DNA from: Agroathelia rolfsii
Taxonomy: Eukaryota; Basidiomycota; Agaricomycetes; Amylocorticiales; Amylocorticiaceae
NCBI GenBank assembly: GCA_018343915.1
Contig: JABRWF010000004.1
Location: forward strand, 1,116,001-1,180,000
Length of the DNA stretch: 64,000 nt
Direction: 5' to 3'
The position numbers and the translations under genes are program-made. The notes beneath the pieces are model-generated. The model was not told where the DNA came from and searched no databases. It worked only from the letters and a program-made list of their open reading frames with translations. This document shows, in pieces, positions 46,124 through 57,859 of this stretch. Each line of letters starts with the position of its first letter. Position 1 is the first letter of the stretch.

Positions 46124-46892
46124 ATAGACTATTATCAATATTCACTAGATACATTTCTTACTATATACTACATTACCGAATAAATTTGTGTACTATTGGT
46201 TGTAATTGATTAATTCTCGTTTGAATTTCGTGTATAGGTCCTTTGGGAGGTTGGGATTATGATTATTGATATTCAAGTCGCGAGTAATGTGCAACCTAGG
46301 TCATTTGAGGTCATTAACATCGATGAGGACTCCAGATCAGAATTCGTGTCAATCTTGCACCTAGCTAAATAGGCTGGGCGATATCTGACATTCCTTTCGT
46401 AGCAGACCAACAGCGTAAAACAAAAAGACAATTGATTTTGTTCATGAAGCCAAGCTGAAATACAGATACTAGTGATGTAAGATGCCCACTCTGGTTGGTA
46501 TTCCAGCAGTTAAAGGTTTGTGTCCGGGGACCTGTTCCTACGAGCGATGATAACGACAAGTTAACTTAATTGTGTAGTGAAAGCTCGTAGTGGTATCTCA
46601 TCGTGAATTTGCTAGTAGAATTGATCGCAGTAATGGGTGTCGGTAAGAGTCCTCTAGCACGTGTGTTGATACAGGCGGTGGTCGTTGTTTAAGCAACGTG
46701 GAAGCGTCGGATCACCATTCCAATACAGCGAATACATAATCTAACGCCTATGCATAGCCCTGACAAGTGGCCTGATCTCTGGTTCACCACCCACATTTTT
46801 TTTGTTAGCCAGCTCTTGCCCTGAATTGGCTCGACTATAATTCATTTTTCGTCTTCATTGGTGTTGCCAGCCTCAGCTAGACCTTCTCCAGA
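46124..46892. other. Spacer before the desaturase
   Basis: About 0.77 kb with the 3' flank of the reductase and the promoter of the desaturase. Nothing was recognised. Confidence 0.4.
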
Positions 46893-48150
46893 ATGTTTAG
46901 TGGTCCACAAGCAGCGCCAGTCTCGCCTCGTGTTGGTGCGTTCAGTCTTAACACGCTCTAATGGAAGTGTAATAAGTCGTGGACAGATTTCAGCTACTTT
47001 GGCGGTGCCGAGTCTCTCAATGAAGGAAAACGTTCAGTCCGTCGCACCAAACCAAGCACGCCAACGAACAAAGATGATGGCGTTGTGCACATTGCCCCAC
47101 CTCAAGATCCCAACGACTTCCTCTGGCTTATGACTGAGGAACCTCACCGTTCCAGGAGGGCTGCCATCATGAAGGCACATCCAGATGTCACAAAGCTTAT
47201 GGGATACGAGCCTCTCACAAAATACATCGTATTCGGCGCAGTTGTCCTTCAGCTCGCATTGGCCTACCTTCTACGCAATACACCTCCGACGTCCTGGAAA
47301 TTTATCTTCATAGCGTATGCTATTGGAGGGACTGCCAATCACAACCTCTTCTTAGCCATCCACGAAATCACACACAACCTAGCATTCCCCGGAGTGAGAG
47401 CGAATAAGCTACTTGCGATGTTTGCCAACCTGCCCATTGGCATTCCTTATTCCGTTACCTTCAAACGTTACCACATCGAGCACCACAAGTTCTTGGGCGA
47501 AGACGGCGTCGACACTGACCTGCCCACACGTTTGGAACTTCTCTGTCTCAACAATGTGCTCGGCAAGGTCTTCTTTGCCACTTTCCAGATCCTCTTCTAT
47601 GCCCTACGACCGGGCATCGTACGCGCCCAGTCAATCACGGGATGGCACCTGCTCAACATTGCTTTCCAACTTGCTGTCGACGCTATGATCATGCGCCATG
47701 CGGGCGGATGGGCCATGACATACCTCATCATGTCGAGTTTCTTTGCGGGCAGTTTGCATCCCTGCGCTGGGCACTTTATCGCTGAGCATTACCTGTGGGA
47801 TGGTCTTGCCCAGGAGACATACTCTTACTACGGCCCCCTAAATGTTCTTGCATACAATGTAAGATTCTTTTCTTTTTCTTGTCTTTTGCGGAAATAATAC
47901 CAACTGAAATCTTGCGCTGCTTCCACAGGTCGGCTACCACAATGAGCACCACGATTTCCCTTCTGTCCCTTGGACGCGTCTGCCCGCCTTGCGCAAACTC
48001 GCTCCTGAATTTTATGATACCATCCCGGCCCACCCTTCATGGCCTATGGTGATTGTAAACTTCATTCGCGATCCAGAGGTTGGCATCTTCGCACGAGCAA
48101 AACGCCTGAGCAAGGAGGGCATGAACGAGGAGAATAAAAAGTCGATGTAG
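46893..48150 (+). CDS. Sphingolipid delta-4 desaturase
   Basis: An ER di-iron enzyme that introduces the 4,5 double bond into dihydroceramide (DEGS/Dsd1 family). Exons 46893-46935, 46987-47858 and 47929-48150 encode 378 residues. The N-terminus has the family pattern ...FSYFGG then PNDFLWLMTEEPH and the Lipid_DES-type start HRSRRAAIMKAHPDVTKLMG. The three His boxes are present: HEITHN near residue 120, HIEHH near 155, and HNEHHDFP at the start of the last exon. The helices YIVFGAVVLQLALAYLL and the LHPCAGHFIAEHY segment also match. Length and box spacing are standard. It lies head to tail after the reductase, but no functional link is implied. Confidence 0.95.
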
Positions 48151-48833
48151 ATTTTTTGAAAGACAGTGAGTGTTATCTTGAGTCTCTTCTTGCGTTATGT
48201 TACTTACGTATAGTCAGTCTAGATTATTTACTACATTAAACTAGATAATGGATTTATTCGTGCATTTAATTGATTTTGCTGGAGCGAAAGATAAATGATC
48301 AATGAACGCTTGTCGGTGCAGATGTAAATTCCATATGTAATTTGAAGCCTCGAAAGAAATTGGCGTCAAGCACAGCTGTTTGTTTGGGTTCTAAATATTC
48401 GAGGTCCAGTTCATAGACCAAGGGCAGGTGATATGTTCAAGCTGTGATACTTGGACACGCAAATTACACGCACTAATGAATGTGGTCTCGTTCTGGTAGA
48501 TGGACGCCTAACAACGATTATAACAGCGCAACTACGTACCGGAACTCTCCTACTTCCGGAAAACAAGAACCAAGCTCCTGAGTCACGGCGCCTAGGCAGA
48601 GCGCTAGAATTTTACAGGTGCCGCATGCATCATTCATAGCGCGTACTCATTATCTTTATTTCAGAAGTTTCATTTCAATAGATATATATATACCGCACCG
48701 GCTCTCAGTCAGACATCTCTGAGCTTGCGCCGCCCATATGCTCTCACACAACTACTAGTCCACTCGGCTCGTGCAGTTCCCTAGGTCCCGTACATATATC
48801 TCCCCATTGTTATTCCGATTCCCATTGCAACTC
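48151..48833. other. Spacer before the family gene at 48834
   Basis: About 0.68 kb. A 62-codon frame at 48451-48639 shows no feature. A TATATATATA stretch near 48683-48692 lies about 140 bp before ATG 48834. Confidence 0.4.
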
Positions 48834-49763
48834 ATGAGCCAGTCCGACTCCGAGTGGGACTCAATGGGTCTCGGCGATCCCATTGAAATTGAATTTCATG
48901 CTCCCAGCGCATCCGACATCATACAAGTTCGGGCGTACTTTATCCAACGCACATCTCTACCCCTTGAAATTATTGACATGATTCTTGATCTTGCGTCATA
49001 TTGGGCTAGTGCGACCTTCACGAGGAGAACTCCTATAAGAGCTCGCGGGAAACTACTCGAGAACATCGTAATTCTACGCACGATGCCGTTGGGGTTATAT
49101 TGCGAAAGAAAAGCTGACGGCAGTTACCAAATCCATGGGTCCGCCGACCCGGGATCGTCGACATGGGCCCCTCCACGAGGCCTAAGCCCATTCCGTAAAG
49201 TGGAATTTCATATTAAAAGCCATGACCAAGGATGGTGCGATTATACTGATCCTAATTGGGGCCCTCACGACGGCTCTGATACGTGGTTCGATGCGTACGT
49301 TGAGCAGCCACTAATTCAGCAGCCAGACATGTCTTTGCGTCGAATCACATCGGAACTTTCGGAAGGCGTCATTCCCTTAGAGGGTTTCAGATGGCCTAAT
49401 GAATACCATACGATCCCGTCGCTCTTCTCCGATTCGGGCGATATTGCCTTCGCTTGCCCAGCTTATCACGCCCAAAAAGACCCATGGCCTCATACTGATA
49501 AAGCTACACACCTTGCTCATAATCTTAGGGCAGACGGAACCTTACAGCATCATCATATCACCTGGGATTATTTGGATGACCCTGATGTGCTATCTGGGGC
49601 AGACATAGGTGAAGACGGTAATAGCCTGAGACCAGCGACGAAAGGCAGCCTGGTGAGAGATATGAGAGTCGGAGATACCATTGCCCTCTGGGCTAGATCG
49701 AGGTGTTGGGCGTGGGATAATAATGTACAGAGAGCTAGTATTACCGTTTCATGGGCGATTTAG
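48834..49763 (+). CDS. Uncharacterised family protein (HDQGW / VGDTIALWARSR), intact copy
   Basis: Intronless, 309 residues from ATG 48834. Its family blocks are SDIIQVRAYF, LPLEIIDMILDLASYWA, LRTMPLGLY, FRKVEFHIKSHDQGW, GPHDGSDTWFDAYVEQP, HLAHNLRADG and VGDTIALWARSRCWAWDNN. Compared with the 11921 and 20615 copies it is more diverged: HDQGWC replaces HDQGWGG, and the closing VN dipeptide block has changed to WDNN. It shares with the 50997 copy a WASATF/VFTL-type N-terminal region and lies 1.2 kb upstream of it in the same orientation, so these two form a second tandem pair. Function is unknown. Confidence 0.8.
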   Translation: MSQSDSEWDSMGLGDPIEIEFHAPSASDIIQVRAYFIQRTSLPLEIIDMILDLASYWASATFTRRTPIRARGKLLENIVILRTMPLGLYCERKADGSYQIHGSADPGSSTWAPPRGLSPFRKVEFHIKSHDQGWCDYTDPNWGPHDGSDTWFDAYVEQPLIQQPDMSLRRITSELSEGVIPLEGFRWPNEYHTIPSLFSDSGDIAFACPAYHAQKDPWPHTDKATHLAHNLRADGTLQHHHITWDYLDDPDVLSGADIGEDGNSLRPATKGSLVRDMRVGDTIALWARSRCWAWDNNVQRASITVSWAI

Positions 49764-50996
49764 TTTATCAGGATCGGCGCCCTTTCATTTACCTATTATT
49801 ACAAGTTAGTAGTATACGTACACCGTGACTATTAGCAAACTGTTCCATCTATTGTATTCTTTGCAACCAAAAATACGTTCCAAATATTTCCTTTAAATGA
49901 ATGGGAATAGGCCTATTCCATTGCAGCCTGAAGCTAGACGACAGGGACTATTATATAGTTACTGCCATCTAGATACTGGTTGAGATGCTGTCAGTACTGT
50001 ACAACGCAGACTCGGCAAATAAACATCTTGAGCTGCAATTTGCCTCTGAAACCTTGAGCGCCAACGATTGTCGACAACTTTGACAGCTTTACCCATCGCA
50101 GCTACCTAGCTCCCACGCACCTACTGGTAGTAAGTATCATCCTCATTTTTTATATAGCTGCCAAGCCGCAAGAACTGGACCCCCATTAGCATCGCTCGCA
50201 CCTATTTCTATCACGTGTGACACCTCAGGTCAAGGCACTGGGCGCTAACTTGAAGGCTTTTTGGGGGGGAGGGGGGGGGCGGGATAACCATCAGGTTTCC
50301 TCGTGCTGATTTTGAACTTGAATCGTGGCATGCTACTCATACATGCGTTCGAAGCATATCAGATTCTTTCATATTGCACATCCTCGCATCGCCGGCCTGG
50401 CTTTCTTTATTTCTGGGCATCTGAGACTGGCATAAACGTTGACCTAAGTCACTGGCAGTTGGTTGGCGATCGCATAACGCCATTTGCAGCCCCGCAAATA
50501 AGACATGGGAAGGCTTGGATCAAACCCTTGCATGGACTTGGCGGGAGTTAGACCTATCGACCCTGTTGTATTTGGACTCTGTTCTGTTGAATGAGGATTT
50601 AACCCCTTCGAGTTTAACTATTCAAGTTGACCAAGCAACACCGCTCCTACCAATAATTGTAATTTACAAGTCCGCTCGTTTGAAAGCTGGGACTATTATA
50701 CCTGAAGCAAACACGATATGCAACTGAACTTGATCCCGATGGCTAAACGCTGAACGGCTACTTGGTAAATACCATCTTCATAGCGCCTGGACCAGCTGCA
50801 AAGTAGCTGTCAGAGCGCTAGATCTTCTGTATTCTCGGAAGCTGCAGTTTTCCTCATGTTCGATTCATTCGTAAATGAGGGACTTCTAGTTTCATATATA
50901 GCTATCTCAGTATACATATCTTGCACGATCTCGCGTATATCTGCTCCACCTATCGCTTGCTAAACCATTCTGTGCCTTTCAAGAGCATAACGTCAT
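49764..50996. other. Spacer between two family genes
   Basis: About 1.2 kb. It carries a G-rich run near 50260-50281 that interrupts an otherwise ordinary sequence. Frames at 50303-50551 and 50515-50727 show no recognisable protein feature. Confidence 0.4.
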
Positions 50997-52163
50997 ATGA
51001 GACTTCGTAGGCTCAGTGAGCTAATCAAGAGATTGCTCTTGCGATCCCGGCCCAATCCCACGCCGTCGTACTACAATCCCTACTATCCTCACTACGGCCC
51101 ATGGTCTATTAGCCCTATACCTGTTGTAGAGGATACGGATACGGATACGGACTCCAACACCCAGACCGTATCCCAGGAAGACAACAGCCATGACCATGTT
51201 GCTGGCATACTTAATAATACACCGCTGTACCAGAATTCATGGTTTTCCGATATTACACCAGATGCAAGGGATACGATTCCTGATACTCGCGTGGTATATT
51301 GGAAGAGCGACAACCATGGCCATGTTGCTAGCCTATCCGATGTCCTACGGGTCCGAGCATACTTCGTCCTGTATGCGCATCTGCCATCCGAAATAATCGA
51401 TATCATCCTTGATTACGCAACCTACTGGGCCAATGAAATCTTCACATTGGACGATCCCACACAGGCCATAGAATCCACTCCAAATGACTCGGGGGATGTC
51501 ATGGTACTACGCACAATGCCGCTTGGTTTGTACCATGAAAGCAACTCCGACGGCAGTTGTCAAATCTATGGATCTGCCTGCTCATGGGCTCCTTATCGAA
51601 GCCAAAACCCATTCCGTAAGGTGGAATTCCGCATATTGAGCTATGATCAAGGATGGCATCTGAGCTGGAGCAGCCCCCCAACTTGGTTCGAGGCTCATAT
51701 CGAACATACACTACTTCGACAGCCAGACTGGTCTTTCCAGCGGATTGAAGTCGAATCGGAAAATGATATTTCACCCAGTGGTTTCAAATGGACTGATGAA
51801 CATCAAACGTTCCAGTTCGGCTCGACTGATGTTATGTTTGCTTCCCCAAGTTATCAGCCTCACGTGTTGGTAGACACCAACATGGTTACAGATTTCGCCC
51901 ATAACCGTAATCTTATAGCAAACGGGGCTTTACAACAGCATCGAGTCGTTTGGCACTATTTAGATAATCTCAACCTACAATCAGACACAGAATCAGAAGT
52001 TGGTAAAAGTCAAAATGGCGGAAGCGAAACAGCCGCCGCGGCCGCGAGGTTCGTGAGAGACTTGAAAGTTGGAGACACCATTGCTCTTTGGGCTAAAGCA
52101 AAACAGCGAGAATGGCTAAATCTTGGACAATATGTTAGCATTGTTGTTACATGGGCAGTGTGA
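50997..52163 (+). CDS. Uncharacterised family protein with extended N-terminus
   Basis: Intronless, 388 residues, the longest copy here. The family core starts near residue 112 (SDVLRVRAYFVLY, LPSEIIDIILDYATYWA) and continues with LRTMPLGLY, FRKVEFRILSYDQGW and VRDLKVGDTIALWAKAK. The N-terminal 110 residues are not in the other copies. They include a Thr-Asp run (DTDTDTDS) and two related pieces, SHDHVAGIL and NHGHVASLS, exactly 42 codons apart. In other copies the VN segment of the C-terminus reads GWVN, here EWLN. A hidden intron in the extension is possible but the frame is open without one. Function is unknown. Confidence 0.75.
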   Translation: MRLRRLSELIKRLLLRSRPNPTPSYYNPYYPHYGPWSISPIPVVEDTDTDTDSNTQTVSQEDNSHDHVAGILNNTPLYQNSWFSDITPDARDTIPDTRVVYWKSDNHGHVASLSDVLRVRAYFVLYAHLPSEIIDIILDYATYWANEIFTLDDPTQAIESTPNDSGDVMVLRTMPLGLYHESNSDGSCQIYGSACSWAPYRSQNPFRKVEFRILSYDQGWHLSWSSPPTWFEAHIEHTLLRQPDWSFQRIEVESENDISPSGFKWTDEHQTFQFGSTDVMFASPSYQPHVLVDTNMVTDFAHNRNLIANGALQQHRVVWHYLDNLNLQSDTESEVGKSQNGGSETAAAAARFVRDLKVGDTIALWAKAKQREWLNLGQYVSIVVTWAV

Positions 52164-52467
52164 AGTGCATATACTCACTAGTACCGCGATGTCGACCATT
52201 ATTTATGTGCATAGACATCAAGCGGCAATAAGAAATTTTTACCTCTAAAAATGCATTGAAGTAATCCTGCCGCTGACCATGCTTTAATGTGAACTTCAAA
52301 ACGAAAGAACCAGGTAACAGTACCGATTGAGGGTGTTTAGCTTCCATTAACCATCGTCGTTATATCTAATAGCTTAACACATCTCTTGAATATCGTTGTG
52401 AGTTGGATTGAGATATTATGAATGTATTAGTGATTTATATCAAGAAACTAAGTCTACCGCAGAATTA
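52164..52467. other. Convergent spacer before ERG4
   Basis: About 0.3 kb; both neighbours end here. Nothing was recognised. Confidence 0.4.
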
Positions 52468-54489
52468 CTAGTAAACGTAAGGGATGAATTTGTAAGGGAC
52501 AACTTCGCAATAACGCTCCCAATCCTTGCCATATTTGATGGAGCATCTACAAAGCGAGAAGAAAGGAATAGTAAGCCATTTGAGCTTCAAAAAAAAAAAA
52601 AAAAAAGCGGAGGGGCCTTACCGCTCGAAATCACGTCCGCAACGGTGGACGAGGACAGTGATGAAGAAGACTGAGTAGAAGTAAGGGATAGGAGTGGCGA
52701 AGCCAACCACGGCGCCCCATGTGAAGCTCATCACCCAGTCCGCGACGTAGTTCTGCATAATTGAATCAATTTGCTTTTGCTAGAATAGAAAATGATGGTA
52801 TAAGAAACATACAGGCTTGCGAGACCATGCCCACCAACCGCTGGTCAAAAGACGATTTCTGCGTAACGAAAAGGGTTAGGAACCACCACTAAAAGATGGG
52901 CTATCGTGGCTACGCACCCATGGGCAGTTTGAATGTACGTCGGGTTCTTGGGAGTTGAACCAGGGAGCTGAGGGAAAGTGTTGCGGAACTCGGTAATACC
53001 CTGGCATTGCATCTTGAAACGACTCTTCTGAGCCATGGCAGTGTCCCAACTAGTAGAGAATTCAGTGTTGATATAAATAAAGGAGTCAAATGAGCCCTAT
53101 ATACGAACATGTAGTAAGCGGTCAAGAGGGTCGAAAACAAGACAACGTAGGTCAGGGTCGAGAATTGATAGTTGGATGGGTCATGCGATGCCATATACAC
53201 AACAGAGTAAACATAGGTCTGTCAAAGAGAGATAAGCAAATGAACATTTATAGTAAAGATATGTTGCTTACGAAAGGAACACCGGCAAAGTTCCAGAAGA
53301 TAACCATGAAGCCCCATCTAGCAGGAAACATGTTAGAACCACGACTATCTGAAAGAATGCTGGCACCCACTTTTCGTGATACATATCCCAAGTCTGAGGG
53401 ATACATTCCTCGCCCTTGGCGCTATAAAAGCTGATTAGACTTCGCTCATGGCCAAAAAAATAATTTTATTACTCACCATGCGTTGAGGTAAAGCCAGGTG
53501 GCCAGGATCATGAAGGCCATATTCTATTGAACAGATCCCAAATTAGCTTTTGTTATGTGCCTAGAGTACAACCAAAGGGCACTAACGGGTGTGACGTAGC
53601 CAAACTGCTCATATTGCTTGCATCCACCAGACACAGCCAAGAAAAACACGATCACCCATGGAATGCGAACCTCAGCCCACATCTTCAAGTCGATGGGGCC
53701 CAGACGAGGGTTCAACGCAGCGCCCATGAAGACGTCATAGATGAAGCTGCCAGACATGCGGATTGTATTGTTTGTCGCGACGGCCCAGAAGTAGGTGCCG
53801 AACGAGACAGCAAAGCCGTAAATCATGGCGACAGTCATGATATGTCCATAGTTATCGATAATCTCCGTAAGACGGAACGTATGCGTATAATGCAAGACAG
53901 CGGCGGTGATCATGGTAGCATAGAGAGAGTAGAGAGCATTACAGTTGTACATGAGGGTCTTGTAGCCCAGCGATGGAACGGGAAGACCCTCTTGCATGTA
54001 CCCAGGCATAGCGTATGCCAGGAAGAGTTGGAATACGACCAGACCGGTGTAGACCTTCCACGCGTAGAGGTTGGGGCTAGCATCCTGTGGAACGTGTTCA
54101 TAGACGCGTAGAGAGAAATAAGAAATCATTCAACATACCACTCTAACGTGTTCCCACATTCTGTGCAGGAAGGGTTGGATGTCCTCCACAGACGATGGAT
54201 AGGCGAGTTTTCCGTCATTGAACCACAAGCATATCCAGAGGTAGTACATGAGGATAGGGAAACCAATCATCATGGCAGTGACACCCGCTGGGCCACCAAA
54301 TTCATACCTTAAAAGTCATCGTTCAGTCTGGACATTACTGTTCATATTCTATGTAGTGTATACCTACCGGTCGTGTTTATCCAAAAGTTCGTCCCGTTTG
54401 CGTCCTTCCTCAGAGGTCTTGGTAAGCGTGACTGTCTGCTCCTTGGCAACACTTCGCTGCCGAAGGCCATTTGTTTGAGCGCCTGCCAT
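52468..54489 (-). CDS. ERG4: Delta-24(24(1))-sterol reductase, last step of ergosterol synthesis
   Basis: An ER membrane enzyme that reduces the C24(28) double bond with NADPH to give ergosterol. The start ATG is 54489-54487 and the stop TAG 52470-52468, with many short introns. The N-terminus is hydrophilic (AGAQTNGLRQRSVAKE) then YEFGGPAGV, which matches the ERG4/ERG24 start of the membrane part. Helices follow, with the conserved loop GYKTLMYNCNALYSL, FFAALNPRLG-type GAALNPRLGPIDLKMWAEVR, and the segment TWDMYHEKWGWM, in which a short intron splits the frame. After NYVADW the C-terminal exons join as HRCGRDFERCSIKYG, ending WERYCEVVPYKFIPYVY, the canonical ERG4/ERG24 terminus. The intron before the last exon contains a T-tract (A-run at about 52590-52606 on plus). 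It is the downstream end of the four-gene minus-strand run. Confidence 0.95.
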
Positions 54490-54790
54490 AGCCGCAAGAC
54501 CGCGCTGAAAGGAAAAGGCGAATGGAATGAAGTTACAACCAAAATTTAGATCGTAAGACTTTTTAAACGGTTCAATTTCAATGATGGCCCTTCTGCTGAT
54601 GTCAGCAGTCTGACTCAGCACGCGTATAATGTAAACAGCCGTCGGTCACGAATTTAACATTCAGACCAGTTGATAGCTTAGCTCTCGTTGCAAAGACATC
54701 ACGCAGGAAAGTATATTTATGTCCACAATAATGTTGCAGGGTATTTAATAATATGTACCAAAGTAATATAGCATATAGCCAACTTGCTAA

Positions 54791-57544
54791 TCAGCTAGAG
54801 GTCTTGCTTTCGAGCTCGTGCTTCTTCAGCAACACCTGCTGAAATTCTTCCCATGTATGGATCAGCTGCGAGCAAGAGAGTTAATGACATGTAAAAACGC
54901 ATGCACAGTGGGAACTAACCTCCTTCTGTCGCTCTATCATCCCATCAAGGAAGGCTTGCAGTGCATTTTTGAAGTCTTCCACTCGTTCCCTATCGAAACG
55001 TGCGACCTCGCTTTTGACCAACCGTGTCGCGTTATCAAACTCGCGCTTAGCATCTTGCGCCCTTCGCTCGACCTATGAATATGGACAGACAAATTACTAT
55101 CACAGATGTTGATTTGTTCAAAGGAAAAAATATACCTCTGTAAGTTGAGGGATGGCATGCGAGCCAACACTGCCCTGGGCCCGAGTGCGCTCATAAGATA
55201 TCCTGACACGTCTCGAATCCGAGTCTGCATTCTGCCACAACTGGAAGGACCGTATCCGTGACGTGAAAGCTTGTCGTACAGCATTAATCAATCGAGAATA
55301 TTCATCCACTATCATCAGTATGTAAGTAAACTTCGGCAATACCACCCATACCACGAATGGAAGGACACGGACCTGTATCCATGATAGTGACGACATCCAT
55401 GCTTGCCTGCCGCTCAGAAATATCATGAGCCTTACGCTCGACTTCCGCAAGACCCGAGAGTGACTGTTGCAAACTTTTGCCAATATCAGATGAGGCGAGT
55501 TCCTCAACAGCAGTGGCTAGTTCGCCGATGGTTGTAGATAACTCTGCAAGTATTCATGAGTGCTTAATGGCGCAAACGTAATGTTGGGGAAGGTAAGACC
55601 TTGTCGATGTTTTGCAACCACCACAATGGACTTGACAAGACTGCGCAGCTGAGTCTCCAGGCTGTCAAGATATGCGCTTTGGCGATCAAACCACTAAGTA
55701 TGATGTATTTTGAGCAATTCGCAGACTTTACTGCATATGGTAAAAGACTGTATCCTCACCTCATCTGTCTCGTGGAAACGCGGACCGACTACGGCTTGAC
55801 CAAGCGATGCCATAAGACCACTCCCACGTTCATGGGCTAACTCGGCCTTTCTCTGTTTTATCTGCAAAGATAAAAATAAAAATAAAATAAAAACGAAAAT
55901 TTAGGGCTGCTTGTCCTGAAGCTATTGAGAAATTGAACGTACATCCTGAGAGAAAAGATCGCTTTCCAGGAACAACTTCAGATCCTTATCCTTCCCCAGG
56001 ATAGGATGATTCGCAATCTTCATAATACACTTTTGCAAACCCGCACGGCGCTGTTGCACAAACGCGTCTTCAAACCGGCCAAGACCATAGGGATTCTTTG
56101 ACGGCACGGGCGGTATGATTACACCAGGATGTGAATCGGACAGGGTTGCAGTGAGCCATAGGAAATCTGAGTATCTCCTAAGGACTGAAAACGAGGATTT
56201 CTGGAACAGCGGCGATGACGTCTATGCGCGGTTGACAACAAGGATTGGTGTCAGTGTATGTGGGAAAGGAACGGGCTAAGAACAGGAAGCTACAACCTTC
56301 GTGTGCACCGTATACATTGTATATGGTCGCAACGGATCCCCAACCTTCTGAGGATCATCGACCGTAATCACAAACGTTGGCTGATCACCACTGCCCCCTG
56401 ACGTCCGTGTCGTCAGCTCATCCACGTCCTACATAGAAAAGAGAAAGAAATAGTAACATTATTATTTCATTATCAAAAGCCTAGCAACATCGAAACGCAC
56501 CTCAGATGTCACCTTGGGCGCCGAAGAACTCTGATCATCACCGCCGTTCTCCTGTCCATCCCCCTCCTGACTCTCCGCCCTGGAATGTTCGCCCGTGTCA
56601 CCTCCCCACGCATTGCTGGGAGCTACCGGCGACACATCGGCCTGCCACCCTCCTATCGACTCCCCACCGAGCGCGAGACTCGCGAACCGGCGCTCGAACG
56701 CAGGTGTTGACGTATCGGGCTGTTCAAGCGGAGACACGAAAGCGGGTTTCTCCACCGCCCTATTACTATTGTACGGATTCAGATGAGGATGTACAGGGGT
56801 GACAGGTGAGGACGGCGAGGAGGGTGAAAGTGATGAATACGCCGTCGAGGAGGAGGTGAGGACGGGTTCGTGTGCGGAGGTGGAGAATGGCTGTAGGCTG
56901 GGGTCGGACGAGGCCAACGACGATAACGACGGAGCGGGAGCATGTTGCTCATCGAGTGGTGATGGGCGAATCGTCTCCGTCTGCGAGTACTCCTCTGCCT
57001 CAGGCAGGATGCTCTCACGGAAGCCAGCTGATGGCTTGGACGGTGGTGGCGTCGCAATCGTCTCCTCTGTTGTTACTGGTGCTGGTGCTACTGCGGGGGG
57101 CTCTGGCTTCTTGGCATTGCTGCTGTCTTCCTCGTCTACAGGGATAGCCAACGGAGGTTCAAAAGAGCTAATATGGTCATTCGATCCCGATTGAGAGCTC
57201 TGGATTTGCTCAGGAGCAGTAGTTGTAGTTATAGTGCTCGCAGCATCACCATATAACGTCGCATCTGAGCCACTAGGCTCCTGTTCCAGAGAAAGTGGTG
57301 CAGCAGCAGCAGCAGCAGACGATGTAGAATAAGGACCCTCCTGGTTGTCGAATCCGCTGCTACTACCACCACCAAAAGCAGACTGGCCCCAGTCGGGGAT
57401 GACATCGACATTATTAGCGTTATGGCGCTGGGCGAAGCTTGACCAAGGGTCCGGAGAGCCTGAGCGTTTCTCGAACGGATCAGCGAATGGGTTTGTCTCG
57501 AGGGTGCGTTGCGTAGGAGCTAATAGGTCATCAAAGCCGTCCAT
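54791..57544 (-). CDS. VPS5: Sorting nexin Vps5 (PX-BAR), retromer-associated
   Basis: A PX-BAR protein that tubulates endosomal membranes and works with the retromer for recycling to the Golgi. The start ATG is 57544-57542 (MDGFDDLLAPTQRT) and the stop TGA 54793-54791. The N-terminal 350 residues are disordered and rich in Ser, Pro and Ala, with an Ala repeat (from GCA codons near 57300). The PX domain follows, with FVITVDDPQKVGDPL, the phosphoinositide-binding RRYSDFLWL, and IPPVPSKNPYG with QRRAGLQ. The C-terminal BAR part is heptad-like: LDSLETQLRSLVKSIVVVAKHR, ELATAVEELASS, VERRAQDAKREFDN. Several exons with short introns were followed; their exact ends were not all fixed. Length (about 750 residues) suits Vps5. 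Spacing to ERG4 is about 300 bp and to MVP1 about 315 bp. Confidence 0.92.
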
Positions 57545-57859
57545 GATGATAGATAGATAGACGCTGAAACCGAGTGTATAGAGGAGCCAATTAGCTGGCC
57601 TGAGGTACGGGTCTACAAGCGCAAGAGGGTAGTGGTACAGTACAAGTATCGGCTGTCCCGACGGCAGATAAATGATGACGCGCTTGGAGATAACTTTTGC
57701 TATGATACCAAGTCTCATCTAATTCGCGCAGCTCTAGAGAGAGAAAATATTGATTATAGAACATCGTCGTACGCATAACATAAGGGGGTATAGTCCATAG
57801 TTTGATATATCAACTTAGTAAAAAGAAAAAGAGAAATCCAAGACGACGACTGCAGAACC

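Noticed and set aside
50260..50285. G-rich run as a quadruplex element
   Set aside because: Mostly a homopolymer with one break; no four-tract pattern that I can defend.
52590..52606. A-run inside ERG4 as an assembly gap or frame error
   Set aside because: It lies within an intron (T-tract on the coding strand); exons on both sides join cleanly to the canonical terminus.
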